DNA of 64,000 bases from an uncultured delta proteobacterium. GTDB lineage: Bacteria > Desulfobacterota > Desulfovibrionia > Desulfovibrionales > Desulfovibrionaceae. Under the pieces are notes generated by a model. It worked only from the letters and a program-made list of their open reading frames with translations. It ran no database searches and was not told the DNA's origin. The translations under genes and the position numbers were made by a program. The DNA is taken from the NCBI GenBank assembly GCA_903843965.1, contig CAIMRY010000025.1, positions 68,622 to 132,621 on the forward strand. Direction: 5' to 3'. Shown piece after piece: positions 18,760 through 28,082 of the stretch; position 1 is the stretch's first letter, and each line of letters begins with the position of its first letter.

Positions 18760-19926
18760 TCATTGCGCCGGTCCCAGCTGCTTGCGGCAGCGGGCCTGCC
18801 CAGCCTCGATGACCAGGATGTGGGCGCTGCGCACCGCGTCGCCCCCGTGCCCGAACGACAAGCGCCCGGTAAAGCCCTCGTATCCGCGCAGGGAGGCGAT
18901 GCCTGCGCGCAGCGACACCGGGTCCACGCTGCCCACGGCGCTGGCTGCGGCCAGGAGCACGCCCAGGGCGTCCAGGGTCAGGGCCGCGTTCTTGTCCAGG
19001 GGCACGCCCAGCTCTTTGCGGTAGCGCTCCGCATCCACGCGGTTCTGCCCGCTCAGGGACTCCTCTGCGTAATCCGAGCTGAAGAACGCGCCCTCGGCCT
19101 CGGCGAGGTCGCGCAGGGCCGAGTCCGTGCCCCAGGAGTCGCCGCCGAGAAATCCGCCGCTGAAGCCGACCGTTCTGGCCTGGGTCATCTGCCGCACCAC
19201 GTCTTTGGAAAAATTGGGCAAGAACAGGACCTGCGCGCCCGAGGCCCGGATGCGCGCAAGCTGGGCCGCAAAGTCCGCAGCCCCGGTGGTGTAGCTCTCC
19301 CGCGCCGTCACCTGGCCGCCCAGGCGCTCAAAGGCCTCGCAGAACAGGCGCGCCAGCCCGCTGGGGTAGGCATCGGCCTCGTCGTACAACACCGCAGCAC
19401 GGCGCAGGCCCAGATCCTCCCGCGCAAAGCGGGCCATGATCCGCCCCTGCACCGTATCCACCATGCAGACCCTGAATACGTAGTTGCGGTCCTTTGTCAA
19501 CAGGGGATTGCTGGCCGAGGGGCTGACCAGGGGCACTTGGCTCTGCTCCGCCACGCCCGCCACGGGCAGCGCGTCGCGGCTGAAGTACGGCCCCACCAGG
19601 GCCGCGACCCGCTCCTGGCTGATGAGCCGGGCGGCGGCGGCCATGACGCGCTCCACCTGGCTGCCCGTGTCCTCCACCAGCAGCCGGACCCGAAGCCGCC
19701 TGCCGCCCACGGCCACGCCGCCCCCGGCGTTGACGCGCGCCACCAGCGACATGGCCGCGCGCTGCGAGACGGACAGGGCGGGCGTGCTGCTCAGCGGCAG
19801 CAAAAGACCGATGCGGAACTCCTCGTCGGCGTTCTGCCCCCTGGAGCAGACCGCCAGAAGCGCCAGGGCGCACACCATCAGGAAACAGGCCAGCACTTTG
19901 CGCAGTTTTGAGCTTCCAGCACACAT
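18760..19926 (-). CDS. Branched-chain amino-acid-type periplasmic binding protein
   Basis: 388 residues from an ATG preceded by GGGAGGTG. The N-terminus is a signal peptide ending LLAVCS, possibly a lipobox with an unusual Val at -1. The mature part is a type I periplasmic binding protein of the LivK/Peripla_BP_6 family (FRIGLLLPLS, VAALVGPYFS, LVSPSASNPLL, FLGGDSWG). No permease or ATPase genes are near. The only partner is the downstream Cache-HAMP-GGDEF cyclase, so the protein probably acts as a ligand-presenting sensor rather than in transport. The ligand is unknown. Confidence 0.85.
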   Translation of the reverse strand: MCAGSSKLRKVLACFLMVCALALLAVCSRGQNADEEFRIGLLLPLSSTPALSVSQRAAMSLVARVNAGGGVAVGGRRLRVRLLVEDTGSQVERVMAAAARLISQERVAALVGPYFSRDALPVAGVAEQSQVPLVSPSASNPLLTKDRNYVFRVCMVDTVQGRIMARFAREDLGLRRAAVLYDEADAYPSGLARLFCEAFERLGGQVTARESYTTGAADFAAQLARIRASGAQVLFLPNFSKDVVRQMTQARTVGFSGGFLGGDSWGTDSALRDLAEAEGAFFSSDYAEESLSGQNRVDAERYRKELGVPLDKNAALTLDALGVLLAAASAVGSVDPVSLRAGIASLRGYEGFTGRLSFGHGGDAVRSAHILVIEAGQARCRKQLGPAQ

Positions 19927-20199
19927 CACCGCAGCACCTCCCCCCAAAGTTCCTGCCCACGCTCCTGACCACGCTCCCAATCACTTTTCGACAGGCGGGA
20001 AGCCATGGATGAAGACTCCCAGGGTGCGGCCCCCCCCGCAAACCCTGTCCTGCCCTGCAGGGCTTGGAGTTCCAACGGCTGGGCCGCCTGGCGGCGTGGG
20101 GCGAAAAGCCAAAAACACCGCTCACCAGGATCCGCGCCCGCTCCCATGCACCTTCGCCCCCCGGCTGGTGGCGATGAAAATCAATACTTCGAAAGTTAA

Positions 20200-20228
20200 A
20201 TACTATGCAGAAGAGTGGGGTTTGACAA
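20200..20228 (-). promoter_or_regulatory. Candidate sigma-70 promoter for the binding-protein/cyclase operon
   Basis: On the minus strand TTGTCA and TAGTAT are separated by 17 bp in an AT-rich patch of the 333-bp gap (19927-20259). It would leave a leader of about 270 nt before the binding-protein start. Nothing else was recognised in this gap. Confidence 0.35.
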
Positions 20229-20259
20229 GGAAGGTCTGCGCAGCGGACGAGAAATTCTC

Positions 20260-21795
20260 CTACTTTGTGCGGCGGCGCAGGCGGCGGGCCAAGGCGTCGA
20301 CAAGCAGGCGCGCCTCGTCCAGCCCCAGGGCCCGGGCCAAGAAGAAGTACAGCGCGGCCCACACGGGGATCAGCAGCGCCCAGACCAGGCGCGTGCCCGA
20401 GGTGGCGTAGGCCAATAGCCCGATGACCAGGCTGGGCGCGCCGCACTTGAGCCAGGTGGACAGGCGCATGGGCCAGGCCCCCAGGCGGCGGCGCAAGAGG
20501 CAGGACAAAAGCGCCACGTTCAGCGCGCTGGCCACGGACACAGCCAAGGCCAGGCCCACGTGCGCCAGGGTGTGCATCAGCGCCCAGCCGAGCAGGATGT
20601 TCACCGCCACGCACAGGGTGGCCACAAAGACCGGGGTGCGCGTGTCCTCCAGGGCGTAGAAGGCCCCCACCAGGGGCCGCACCAGGGCGATGGCGGGCAG
20701 GCCCAGGCCATAGGCCATGAGCGCTGCGGAGGTGGACTGAATGGCGCCCGGTCCGAAGGCCCCGCGCCCGAACAACAGCGTGATGAGCGGCGTGGACAGG
20801 GCGATGAGGCCCGCCATGGCCGGCAGGCTGATGGTCAAGGACAGGCGCAGGGACGAACGGATGACGGACATGAACTCGTCGATCTTGCCCTCCGCGCACA
20901 GGCGCGAGAGGCTGGGCAGGGCCGCCGTGCTCACGGCCAGGCCGAACACGCCCACCGGGAACTGCACCAGCCGGTCGGCGTAATACAGATACGAGATGCT
21001 GCCCGTGGGCAGAAACGAGGCCAACAGCGTGCCCAGAAGCAGGTTGACCTGGTACACGGCGCTGCCGAAGACCGAGGGCAGCATCAGCCTGCCCATGCGC
21101 AGCACCGCCGGGTCGAACCAGCGCCAGGGCCCGCGCCAGGAAAACCCCATGCGCGCCAGGTACGGCTGCTGGAACAGCCACTGCCCAAGGCCCGAGGCCA
21201 GCACGCCCCAGGCCAGGCAGTAGGCCACATTGAGATTGAGACGCCAGCCGATGAGCGCAAAGGTGATGAACCCGATGTTCAGGATGCACGGGGCCATGGC
21301 CGGGGCGAAGAAGTGGTCCAGGGCGTTTAAAATGCCCATGCACAGGCCCACGCCGGAGATGAAGATGATGTACGGGAAGCAGATGCGCAACAGGCTGGCC
21401 GTGGTGGCCAAAAGCTCCGGGTTGCGTTCGAACCCGGGCGCGATGAGCGCGGTGAGCTGCGGGGCGAAGACCATGGCCAGCAGCGTGATCCCGGCCAGGA
21501 TCGACACCAGCCAAGCCAGCACGGCGCGGGCCATCTCCCGGGCGCGCTCCTCGCCTTCCTCGGCCCGCACGCGGGAGAACGCCGGGATGAAGGCCAGGGT
21601 CAGCGAACCCTCGGCAAACAGGCTGCGCAACAGGTTCGGGATGCGGAAGGCCACGAAGAAGGCGTCGGCGAAGAGCCCCGCGCCCAGGGTGAAGGCGGTG
21701 ATCAGGTCGCGAATGAAACCAAGGATGCGCGAGACCAGGGTGGCCCCGCCAACCGTGGCTGCGCGGCGGGCGATGTGGCGGGATTCGGCGTTCAT
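20260..21795 (-). CDS. murJ: Lipid II flippase MurJ (MviN)
   Basis: 511 residues and about 14 membrane helices. The N-terminus (GGATLVSRILGFIRDLITA, then FFVAFRIPNLLRSLFAEGSL, FIPAF) is the MurJ/MviN signature of the MOP exporter superfamily. The family moves lipid-linked peptidoglycan precursor across the inner membrane. The charged C-terminal tail (ARRLRRRTK) is cytoplasmic. The length matches the family. It stands alone between signalling genes, with no peptidoglycan operon partner. Confidence 0.93.
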   Translation of the reverse strand: MNAESRHIARRAATVGGATLVSRILGFIRDLITAFTLGAGLFADAFFVAFRIPNLLRSLFAEGSLTLAFIPAFSRVRAEEGEERAREMARAVLAWLVSILAGITLLAMVFAPQLTALIAPGFERNPELLATTASLLRICFPYIIFISGVGLCMGILNALDHFFAPAMAPCILNIGFITFALIGWRLNLNVAYCLAWGVLASGLGQWLFQQPYLARMGFSWRGPWRWFDPAVLRMGRLMLPSVFGSAVYQVNLLLGTLLASFLPTGSISYLYYADRLVQFPVGVFGLAVSTAALPSLSRLCAEGKIDEFMSVIRSSLRLSLTISLPAMAGLIALSTPLITLLFGRGAFGPGAIQSTSAALMAYGLGLPAIALVRPLVGAFYALEDTRTPVFVATLCVAVNILLGWALMHTLAHVGLALAVSVASALNVALLSCLLRRRLGAWPMRLSTWLKCGAPSLVIGLLAYATSGTRLVWALLIPVWAALYFFLARALGLDEARLLVDALARRLRRRTK

Positions 21796-21875
21796 CTGCG
21801 GGGCCTATAGCCCATGCGCGGTGCGCTGTCACCAGGGGCCGAAGCAGCGGCGCTGCGCCCTCCCCCCGCGCGCCG

Positions 21876-23324
21876 TTACTGCGAGCCGCCGTTTCCCGCC
21901 GGTTTCGCGCCCATGCGCTTGATGATCTTCTGCAGGCTCACGCGCTCGATGCCGGAGATGCGCGCGGCCTCGGAGATGTTGCCGCCGGTGGTCTCCAGGA
22001 TCTGCTCCACGTAGCGCCGGGTGAAGCTGTCGAGCACGTGGGCTTTGGCCTCCTTGTACGGGGCCAGGGGCTGGTCCGGGCCGGGGCCGCAGCCGCCTGT
22101 CTGTCCGGTCTGTCCGGTCTGGCCTGTCTGGCCGGGCTGGCCCGGCAAGCCGCCCTCGGCCTGGCGCAGGTGGGCCATTTCCACCCTTTTGCCCGGGCAG
22201 AACACGGCCAGACGGCGCACGAAGTTCTGCAGCTCGCGCACGTTGCCCGGCCAGGGCCGCTCGCACAGGCAGGCCACGGCCTCGGGCCCCAGCACCTTGG
22301 GCGAAAGGCTCATCTCGCGGCAGGTCTGGCCCAGGAAGAACGCGGCCAGGAGCGGGATGTCCTCGCGCCGTTCGCGCAGGGGCGGGGTGGTCACGGTGAG
22401 CACATTCAGGCGGTAGAACAGGTCCTCCCGGAACTGGCCCGTGGCGATGCGCGTCTCCAGGCCCTGGTTGGTGGTGGCCAGGATGCGCACGTCGACCGTG
22501 ATCGTGTCGTTTGAGCCCACGGGCCGCACCTCGTGCTCCTGGAGCACGCGCAACAGCTTGGTCTGCACGGGCATGGGGATGTCGCCTATCTCGTCGAGCA
22601 GGATGCTGCCGCCGCTGGCCGCCTCGAACAGGCCCCGGCGGCTTTTTTCCGCCCCGGTGAAGGCGCCCTTGACGTGGCCGAAGAGCTCGCTCTCCAGCAG
22701 GTGCTCCGGGATGGCCGGGCAGTTCACGGTGACAAAGGGCTTGGCCGCGCGGCTGCTCAGCCGGTGGATGCCGCCGGCCACCAGCTCCTTGCCCGTGCCG
22801 GACTCGCCCCGGATGAGCACGGTGTAGTCCGAGGCGGCCACGGCGGCGATGGACTCCTTGAGCTGGCGCATGGACGGGGCCTGGCCCACCAGGCTGCGGC
22901 CGCCCTCGGACCGGCGGGCCAGCTCGCGCAAGGCGCTGTTCTCGTCCAGCAGCCGTCCGCGCTCCAGGCCCTTTTGCACGGCGCGGAACAGCTCCTCGCG
23001 GTCCACGGGCTTGGTCAAAAAGTCATAGGCCCCGGCCTTGAGCGCGGCCACGGCGGACTCCACGCTGCCGTGGCCGGTGAGCAGGACCACGGTGAGGCCG
23101 GGCGCCAGCTCCAGCGCCTTGCGCAGCAGCTCCTGGCCGTCCAGGCCGGGCATGCGCAGGTCTGTCAGCATCAGGTCCACCCGGCCCGAGGCCAAAAGCT
23201 CCAGGGCCTCGGCCCCGCTCCCGGCCAGGACGATGTCGACCTCGGCAAAGCCTGCGGCGATGAGCCGGGCCAGGCCCTGGGTGAAGTCGGGCTCGTCGTC
23301 CACGAGCAGGATGCGCTGGGCCAT
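21876..23324 (-). CDS. Sigma-54-dependent NtrC-family response regulator
   Basis: 482 residues. The receiver domain has phospho-acceptor LMLTDLRMPG and FLTKPV. The AAA+ domain has Walker A GESGTGKE, the sigma-54 contact loop GAFTGA and the usual DEIGDIP segment. The C-terminal Fis-type helix-turn-helix reads ISEAARISGIERVSLQKI. The linker between AAA+ and DNA-binding domain carries a QTG tandem repeat from 9-bp DNA repeats, a likely site of length variation. The gene directly follows its cognate kinase and faces a transporter that has a sigma-54 promoter, its most likely target. Confidence 0.95.
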   Translation of the reverse strand: MAQRILLVDDEPDFTQGLARLIAAGFAEVDIVLAGSGAEALELLASGRVDLMLTDLRMPGLDGQELLRKALELAPGLTVVLLTGHGSVESAVAALKAGAYDFLTKPVDREELFRAVQKGLERGRLLDENSALRELARRSEGGRSLVGQAPSMRQLKESIAAVAASDYTVLIRGESGTGKELVAGGIHRLSSRAAKPFVTVNCPAIPEHLLESELFGHVKGAFTGAEKSRRGLFEAASGGSILLDEIGDIPMPVQTKLLRVLQEHEVRPVGSNDTITVDVRILATTNQGLETRIATGQFREDLFYRLNVLTVTTPPLRERREDIPLLAAFFLGQTCREMSLSPKVLGPEAVACLCERPWPGNVRELQNFVRRLAVFCPGKRVEMAHLRQAEGGLPGQPGQTGQTGQTGQTGGCGPGPDQPLAPYKEAKAHVLDSFTRRYVEQILETTGGNISEAARISGIERVSLQKIIKRMGAKPAGNGGSQ

Positions 23325-25721
23325 CTAGTCCCCCTCCGCCGCCAGGGGCAGGCGCACGCGGAACACCGCGCCGCCGCTTGCGCCGTTCTCCACCTCGATG
23401 CCGCCGCCCAGCTCCCGCGCCAGCCCGAACACCACGGACAGGCCCAGGCCCGTGCCCTTGCCCACGTCCTTGGTGGTGAAGAAGGGGTCGAAGACGCGGT
23501 TCAGGTGTTCGGGCACGATGCCCGGTCCGTTGTCGGCCACGGTGATGACCGCGTCCGCACCCTCGCGGCGGATCTCCACGCGCACCGCGCCCGCCTGGCC
23601 GGTTTTGGCCTCCAGGTCGTCCACGGCGTCCAGGGCGTTCATCACCAGGTTGGTCAGGATGTGCTCCAGGGCGTCGGCCCCGGCGCGCACCGGCGGCAGG
23701 TCCGGGTCCACGTCGAGGGTCAGGCCGGTGCGCCGGGTTCTGGACCTGGGCCGCAGGATGTCCAGCGTGGTGGCGGCCACGGCGGCCAGGTCGCCGGGCC
23801 CGGCCGAGGCGGGCCTGGGCCGGGCGAAGTCGAGCAGGTCGCGCACCACGCGCCGGGCCTGCTCGGTATGGCGCATGATCACCGCGAGGTCGGACTGGGC
23901 CTGGGCCTCCTGCTGCGAGGCGGAGAGCAGCTCGGCGTAGCAGCGGATGACGCCCAGCGGGTTGTTGATCTCGTGCGCCAGGCCAGCGGCCAGCTGGCCC
24001 ACGGCCACGATGCGCTCGTTTCTGAGCATCTGGCCCTCCATGCGCCGCTCCAGGGTGATCTCGCGCAGGGAGGCCACGTGGCGGCCGCCGCCAGCCTCCT
24101 CAAGCCGGTAGAGGTGGGCCGCGAAGATGCGCCCGTCGGGCAGCTCGAACTCGCCGCAGCCCGTGTCTGCGGTGGCGGCGGCCAGGCGCTCCAGCAAGGG
24201 CTCGAAGCCCTGCCCGCCCAGGCTTTCGGCCAGGGCCACGGCCGTGGTGTTGGCCAGGAGCACCGAGCCCCCGGAGTCCAGCAGCAGGAGCGGGTCGGCG
24301 ATGCCCTCAAAGATGGAGGAGAGCATGGCGTTCTGCCGCAGCAGCCCGTCCAGGGCCTCCAGATTCTCCATGGCGATGCCCAGCTGCTGGCCGATGGCCC
24401 TGGCCAGGTCGGTCAGCCGCCCGCTGCTCTCCTGGGCCTCGTCCCAGTACAGGCACAACAGGCCCCGGCTGGTGCCCGTGGTCTGCACCGGGATGTGCCA
24501 GGCCCGGGCCGTGAGGCGCGGCTCCCCGCCGGACACCAGGCTGTGCCAGTCCGGCGGCAGGTCCGGGGCGGCCGCCGGGTCGGGCCAGGCGGCAAAGTCC
24601 GAGGAGGCCAGTAGGCAGATATAGGCCGCGCGCGCCGCGCCGAAGCGCACGGCGATGAGCTTGAGCGCGGAGCGCAACAGCTCCTGCTTGTCGTGGCTCT
24701 CGTTCAGGCTGTTCAAGAGCGAGACGAACAGGGCCACGTCGGCCCGGCGCTCGTCGGCCAGGCGGGTCAGGTCCACCGTGCGCTCGGCCACCTTGTCCTC
24801 CAGGGTGGCGGCGTATTCCTTGAGGTCCATGCGGGCCTGGCGCAGGTGCTCGGCAAAGGCCTCGAACCCGTGCAGGATGCCCTCAAGCTCGTCGTCGCGG
24901 GCCGGGGTCCGCAGGGCGTCCTGCACGGCCTGCTTGGGCGCCTCGTCCGGGAACAGACGCTGCATGACCCCGGTCACCCGGCGCAGGCTCTGCACCACCA
25001 GACGGTGGAAAAAACCCTGGATGACCAGAAACAGCACCAGAATGCCCGAGGCGAAGAGAAGGGCGAAGGAGATCGTGGCCTCGCGGATGCCGCCCACGTT
25101 GCGCTGAACCTTGAGGCGCACCAGGTCGATGCCCGCCAGGTCGCCCACCTTGCGGCCAAAGCCGCGCTCGGCCCCGTAGCGGGCGATGAGCTCGCGCGGG
25201 GCCACGGCCGGGTCGCCGTGGCAGTGCATGCAGGCTTCCTCGTAGCGCTGGGCGCACACGGTGATGAAGTTGCGCTCGCCGTCCACCTCGGTGAACTGAT
25301 CCAGGCGCGTCAGGGCCGGATCGGCCTCGAAGCGGGCGATGAAGGCGCGCTCCATGTCGTTGGCCTCGTAGTCCGGGTTGCGCGCGCCCACGCCCACGCG
25401 GCGGTAGACAAAGCCCTCGTGGGAGAGGTTCGCGTCGCTCATGACCGCGCGGGTGACGTAGGAGGTGCTCATGGCCTCCAGGATGAACTGGTCGCCGGGC
25501 AGGACGCGGTACATGGTGGGCCGAAGCGAGGAGCGCACGTAGTGCTGCATGGCCTCCACCTGGGCCAGGACCAGGGAGGCCTTTTCCCGGGCCTCGCCCT
25601 CCATGAGCCGCTCCAGGTGGATGTTCAGGGCCACGGAGAAGAAGCCGACCAGCCCGGCCATGAGCAGGACCAGGCCGGACAGAAACTTGCTCTGCAAGGT
25701 GCGCGGCACGAGCCGGTGCAT
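23325..25721 (-). CDS. c-haem (DUF3365-type) sensor histidine kinase
   Basis: 798 residues, with GGGAGG before the chosen ATG. TM1 is at about 14-34 and TM2 about 210-232. The periplasmic domain between them resembles the DUF3365/Tll0287-like family and holds CMHCH (164-168), a c-haem attachment motif. A HAMP-like segment, coiled coil, GAF-like domain, PAS domain (SSIFEGIADPLLLLD), HisKA (AAGLAHEINNPLGVI) and HATPase ([27 protein letters not shown]) follow. The stop abuts the start of the NtrC-type regulator, so the two form a system. Sensing of redox state or a small haem ligand is inferred. Confidence 0.92.
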   Translation of the reverse strand: MHRLVPRTLQSKFLSGLVLLMAGLVGFFSVALNIHLERLMEGEAREKASLVLAQVEAMQHYVRSSLRPTMYRVLPGDQFILEAMSTSYVTRAVMSDANLSHEGFVYRRVGVGARNPDYEANDMERAFIARFEADPALTRLDQFTEVDGERNFITVCAQRYEEACMHCHGDPAVAPRELIARYGAERGFGRKVGDLAGIDLVRLKVQRNVGGIREATISFALLFASGILVLFLVIQGFFHRLVVQSLRRVTGVMQRLFPDEAPKQAVQDALRTPARDDELEGILHGFEAFAEHLRQARMDLKEYAATLEDKVAERTVDLTRLADERRADVALFVSLLNSLNESHDKQELLRSALKLIAVRFGAARAAYICLLASSDFAAWPDPAAAPDLPPDWHSLVSGGEPRLTARAWHIPVQTTGTSRGLLCLYWDEAQESSGRLTDLARAIGQQLGIAMENLEALDGLLRQNAMLSSIFEGIADPLLLLDSGGSVLLANTTAVALAESLGGQGFEPLLERLAAATADTGCGEFELPDGRIFAAHLYRLEEAGGGRHVASLREITLERRMEGQMLRNERIVAVGQLAAGLAHEINNPLGVIRCYAELLSASQQEAQAQSDLAVIMRHTEQARRVVRDLLDFARPRPASAGPGDLAAVAATTLDILRPRSRTRRTGLTLDVDPDLPPVRAGADALEHILTNLVMNALDAVDDLEAKTGQAGAVRVEIRREGADAVITVADNGPGIVPEHLNRVFDPFFTTKDVGKGTGLGLSVVFGLARELGGGIEVENGASGGAVFRVRLPLAAEGD

Positions 25722-25890
25722 GGGCGCCTCCCCTTTTGCAGGCAGCATACGCGGCGGCCCGGCCCCTGGCAACAGCAGTTTGCACCCATGCGTCCGCGTG
25801 GCCGCAAGGTGCTGCCGCAAGTTTGCAGGCGGGGCACACCCTGGCCACAACTACACGTGTAAATACAGCCTGTTAATTTTCTCGCGCCTC

Positions 25891-25907
25891 CTGGCACCAT
25901 CCTTGCT
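25891..25907 (+). promoter_or_regulatory. Sigma-54 (-24/-12) promoter of the YeiH-type transporter
   Basis: CTGGCACCATCCTTGCT has GG and GC exactly 10 bp apart and matches TGGCAC-N5-TTGC. The expected transcription start is about 25918, giving a 160-nt leader to the transporter start at 26080. A palindrome TACACGTGTA (25852-25861) lies upstream and may belong to the activator site. The gap 25722-26079 otherwise holds the divergent kinase leader. Confidence 0.75.
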
Positions 25908-26079
25908 CACAGGAGACACCGCCCTTGCAAAGCATCACCGCTTTGGGGAGGGCAGGGTTTCGAGACTGGGCGGGCGCTGTTGACTGGCCCGCAGAGATTG
26001 GAAAGCAAGGGGTGCGGCGAGCCAAAGGTGGCCGCCACAAACATTTCGTTGCCCCGGGACATGCGTGGAGGAGGTTGAC

Positions 26080-27516
26080 ATGGCGGAAAAAAGGTGGCTG
26101 ACAGAGGACAAGCTTGCGCTCATCATGGGGCTTATCCTCTTTCTGCTCGGAATGCTGAACTATGCTGGGGTGGACGCCCTGGGCTGGAGCGTCAAGACGA
26201 ACGTCTGGACCAGCGTCGGGAAAATCCTCAGCCCCGCCACCGGGTCGTACAAGGAACTGCCCGGCTACGCGGCGCTGCTGCTGACCTACCTGTTCATCAC
26301 CGCGTTTTTGAGCGTGGGCGTGAAGTTCCTGGGTGCAGACGTGCCCCGGTTCATCAAGTCCTTCACTGCGGTGTTCTTCATCAGCTTCGCCTGCTGGGCC
26401 GCCGGCAGCTACGCCGTGATCGCCGCCACCCCGGACACCATGGCCAAGTTCGGCCTGACCTGGTCCATGGGCCTCACCGGCGAGGCGGGCTTCATCATCG
26501 CCCTGCTGGCGGGCATCTTCGTCGGCAACTTCACCCCCGGCTTCGCCGAGGAGCTGAAGGAAGCCCTGCGGCCTGAAATGTACATCAAGATCGCCATCGT
26601 CATCCTGGGCGCGGAGCTCGGCGTCAAGGCCGTCGACGCCCTGGGCCTGGCCTCCTCGGTCATCTTCCGAGGCCTGTGCGCCATCGTCGAGGCCTACCTG
26701 ATCTATTGGGCCCTGGTCTACTACGTGGCCCGCAAGCACTTCAAGTTCAGCCGCGAGTGGTCGGCTCCGCTGGCCTCGGGCATCTCCATCTGCGGCGTTT
26801 CCGCCGCCATCGCCACGGGCGGCGCCATCCGCGCCCGGCCCATCGTGCCCATCATGGTCTCCTCGCTGGTGGTCGTGTTCACCTGCATCGAGATGCTCAT
26901 CCTGCCCTTTGCCGCGCAGTGGTGGCTTTCCGGCGAGCCCATGGTGGCAGGCGCCTGGATGGGCCTGGCCGTGAAGTCCGACGGCGGAGCCATCGCCTCC
27001 GGCGCCATCGCCGACGCGCTGATCCGCGCCAAGGTCTTTGCCGACACGGGCGTGCAGTACCAGTCCGGCTGGGTCACCATGGCCGCCACCACGGTCAAGA
27101 TCTTCATCGACGTGTTCATCGGCATCTGGTCGTTCGTTCTGGCCATGGTGTGGTGCACGTTCATCGACTGCAAGCCCGGCGAGCGCATGAAGTTCAGCGC
27201 CGTGCTGGACCGCTTCCCGCGCTTCGTCCTGGGCTATGTCATCACCTTCCTGGTCATGCTGGCCCTGTGCGCCACCGGCCCGGACCTGCTCAAGCTCGGC
27301 AAGGCCACCATCGCGGGCACGGGCATCTTCCGGGGCATCTTCTTCGTTTTGACCTTCTTCACCATCGGCGTGGTCTCGAACTTCAAGAAGCTCTGGGCCG
27401 AGGGCATCGGCAAGCTGGCTGCGGTGTACATCGTCTGCCTGTTCGGCTTCATCATCTGGATCGGCCTGTTCATCTCCTGGCTGTTCTTCCATGGCGTGAA
27501 GCCGCCGGTCGTCTAG
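26080..27516 (+). CDS. YeiH-family putative sulfate exporter
   Basis: 478 residues with GGAGGAGG before the ATG; 11 or more hydrophobic helices. The central region (AIVILGAELGVKAVDALG, ISICGVSAAIATGGAIRARP) matches the YeiH/Cons_hypoth698 putative sulfate exporter family. It is longer than typical YeiH (about 350) because of extra N-terminal helices. A sigma-54 promoter precedes it and an NtrC-type two-component system is divergent, so expression is probably induced by that system. It is followed by a 56-residue membrane protein gene. Substrate (an oxidised sulfur anion or another anion) is inferred from the family only. Confidence 0.8.
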   Translation: MAEKRWLTEDKLALIMGLILFLLGMLNYAGVDALGWSVKTNVWTSVGKILSPATGSYKELPGYAALLLTYLFITAFLSVGVKFLGADVPRFIKSFTAVFFISFACWAAGSYAVIAATPDTMAKFGLTWSMGLTGEAGFIIALLAGIFVGNFTPGFAEELKEALRPEMYIKIAIVILGAELGVKAVDALGLASSVIFRGLCAIVEAYLIYWALVYYVARKHFKFSREWSAPLASGISICGVSAAIATGGAIRARPIVPIMVSSLVVVFTCIEMLILPFAAQWWLSGEPMVAGAWMGLAVKSDGGAIASGAIADALIRAKVFADTGVQYQSGWVTMAATTVKIFIDVFIGIWSFVLAMVWCTFIDCKPGERMKFSAVLDRFPRFVLGYVITFLVMLALCATGPDLLKLGKATIAGTGIFRGIFFVLTFFTIGVVSNFKKLWAEGIGKLAAVYIVCLFGFIIWIGLFISWLFFHGVKPPVV

Positions 27517-27555
27517 CGCCTGCCGCAACGCCCCGCACTACAAAGGAGCAAGACA

Positions 27556-27726
27556 ATGGAACTTGACGAACACAAGATTGCCGAAGAAATGCAGAAGATG
27601 GAGTATGAGCCACTTCTGCCCATTGAACTCAAGTTCATCAAGTGGAGCCTGAGCATCGGCGTCGTGTCCCTGGTGCTGCTCTACTGGATCAGCGTGACCT
27701 TCTTCCCCACCGCCCACGGCGGGTAA
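27556..27726 (+). CDS. 56-residue single-pass membrane microprotein
   Basis: An ATG preceded by AAAGGAG opens a 56-residue frame that ends TAHGG. The N-terminal half is charged and helical (MELDEHKIAEEMQKMEYEPL). One hydrophobic segment (about residues 31-51) is followed by a short outer tail. It lies 39 bp after the YeiH-type transporter in the same orientation, so it may be a small accessory subunit of that transporter. No family was recognised. Confidence 0.75.
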   Translation: MELDEHKIAEEMQKMEYEPLLPIELKFIKWSLSIGVVSLVLLYWISVTFFPTAHGG

Positions 27727-27791
27727 GCCCCCCCTCTCACCAGGCGGGCATGGCCCACAGGCCATGCCCGCCGCCCCAAGCGGAGAACGAC

Positions 27792-28082
27792 ATGGAACAG
27801 TGCGAAGCGCTTTTGGCCAAGATGGTGGGCATGCTGCGCCAGGACAAGCAACCGGCGTTGCGCAAGCGCATCGAGGAAGCCGTGGCCGAACACGCCAGGG
27901 GCCACATGGGCCAGACCGGCACCCAGGCCGAGGCCGTTGCCCTGCGCTTTCTGCAGGACCTGGACATCTTCGTGAACATGCGCGGCGCGGACTTCATCTA
28001 CTCGCGCGGCATAGCCGAAACCCTGCGCGTGGGCGAGGACATCTTCGAGCTGGCCTATGTGATGAAGCACGCCCTGCGCTGA
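27792..28082 (+). CDS. Hypothetical 96-residue helical protein
   Basis: The ATG follows a weak GGAGA. The product is soluble, rich in charged and Leu/Ala residues and predicted helical throughout (ALLAKMVGMLRQDKQPALRK, then DFIYSRGIAETLRVGEDIFE). No known family was recognised. It follows the transporter and microprotein genes by 65 bp and probably belongs to the same unit. Confidence 0.7.
   Translation: MEQCEALLAKMVGMLRQDKQPALRKRIEEAVAEHARGHMGQTGTQAEAVALRFLQDLDIFVNMRGADFIYSRGIAETLRVGEDIFELAYVMKHALR

Noticed and set aside
19328-21832. 834-residue leftward frame across murJ and the binding protein
   Set aside because: It runs out of frame under two well-identified genes and a non-coding gap, and shows no domains.
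22090-22150. CRISPR-like short repeats
   Set aside because: They are 9-bp in-frame repeats inside the regulator linker, without spacers of constant length.
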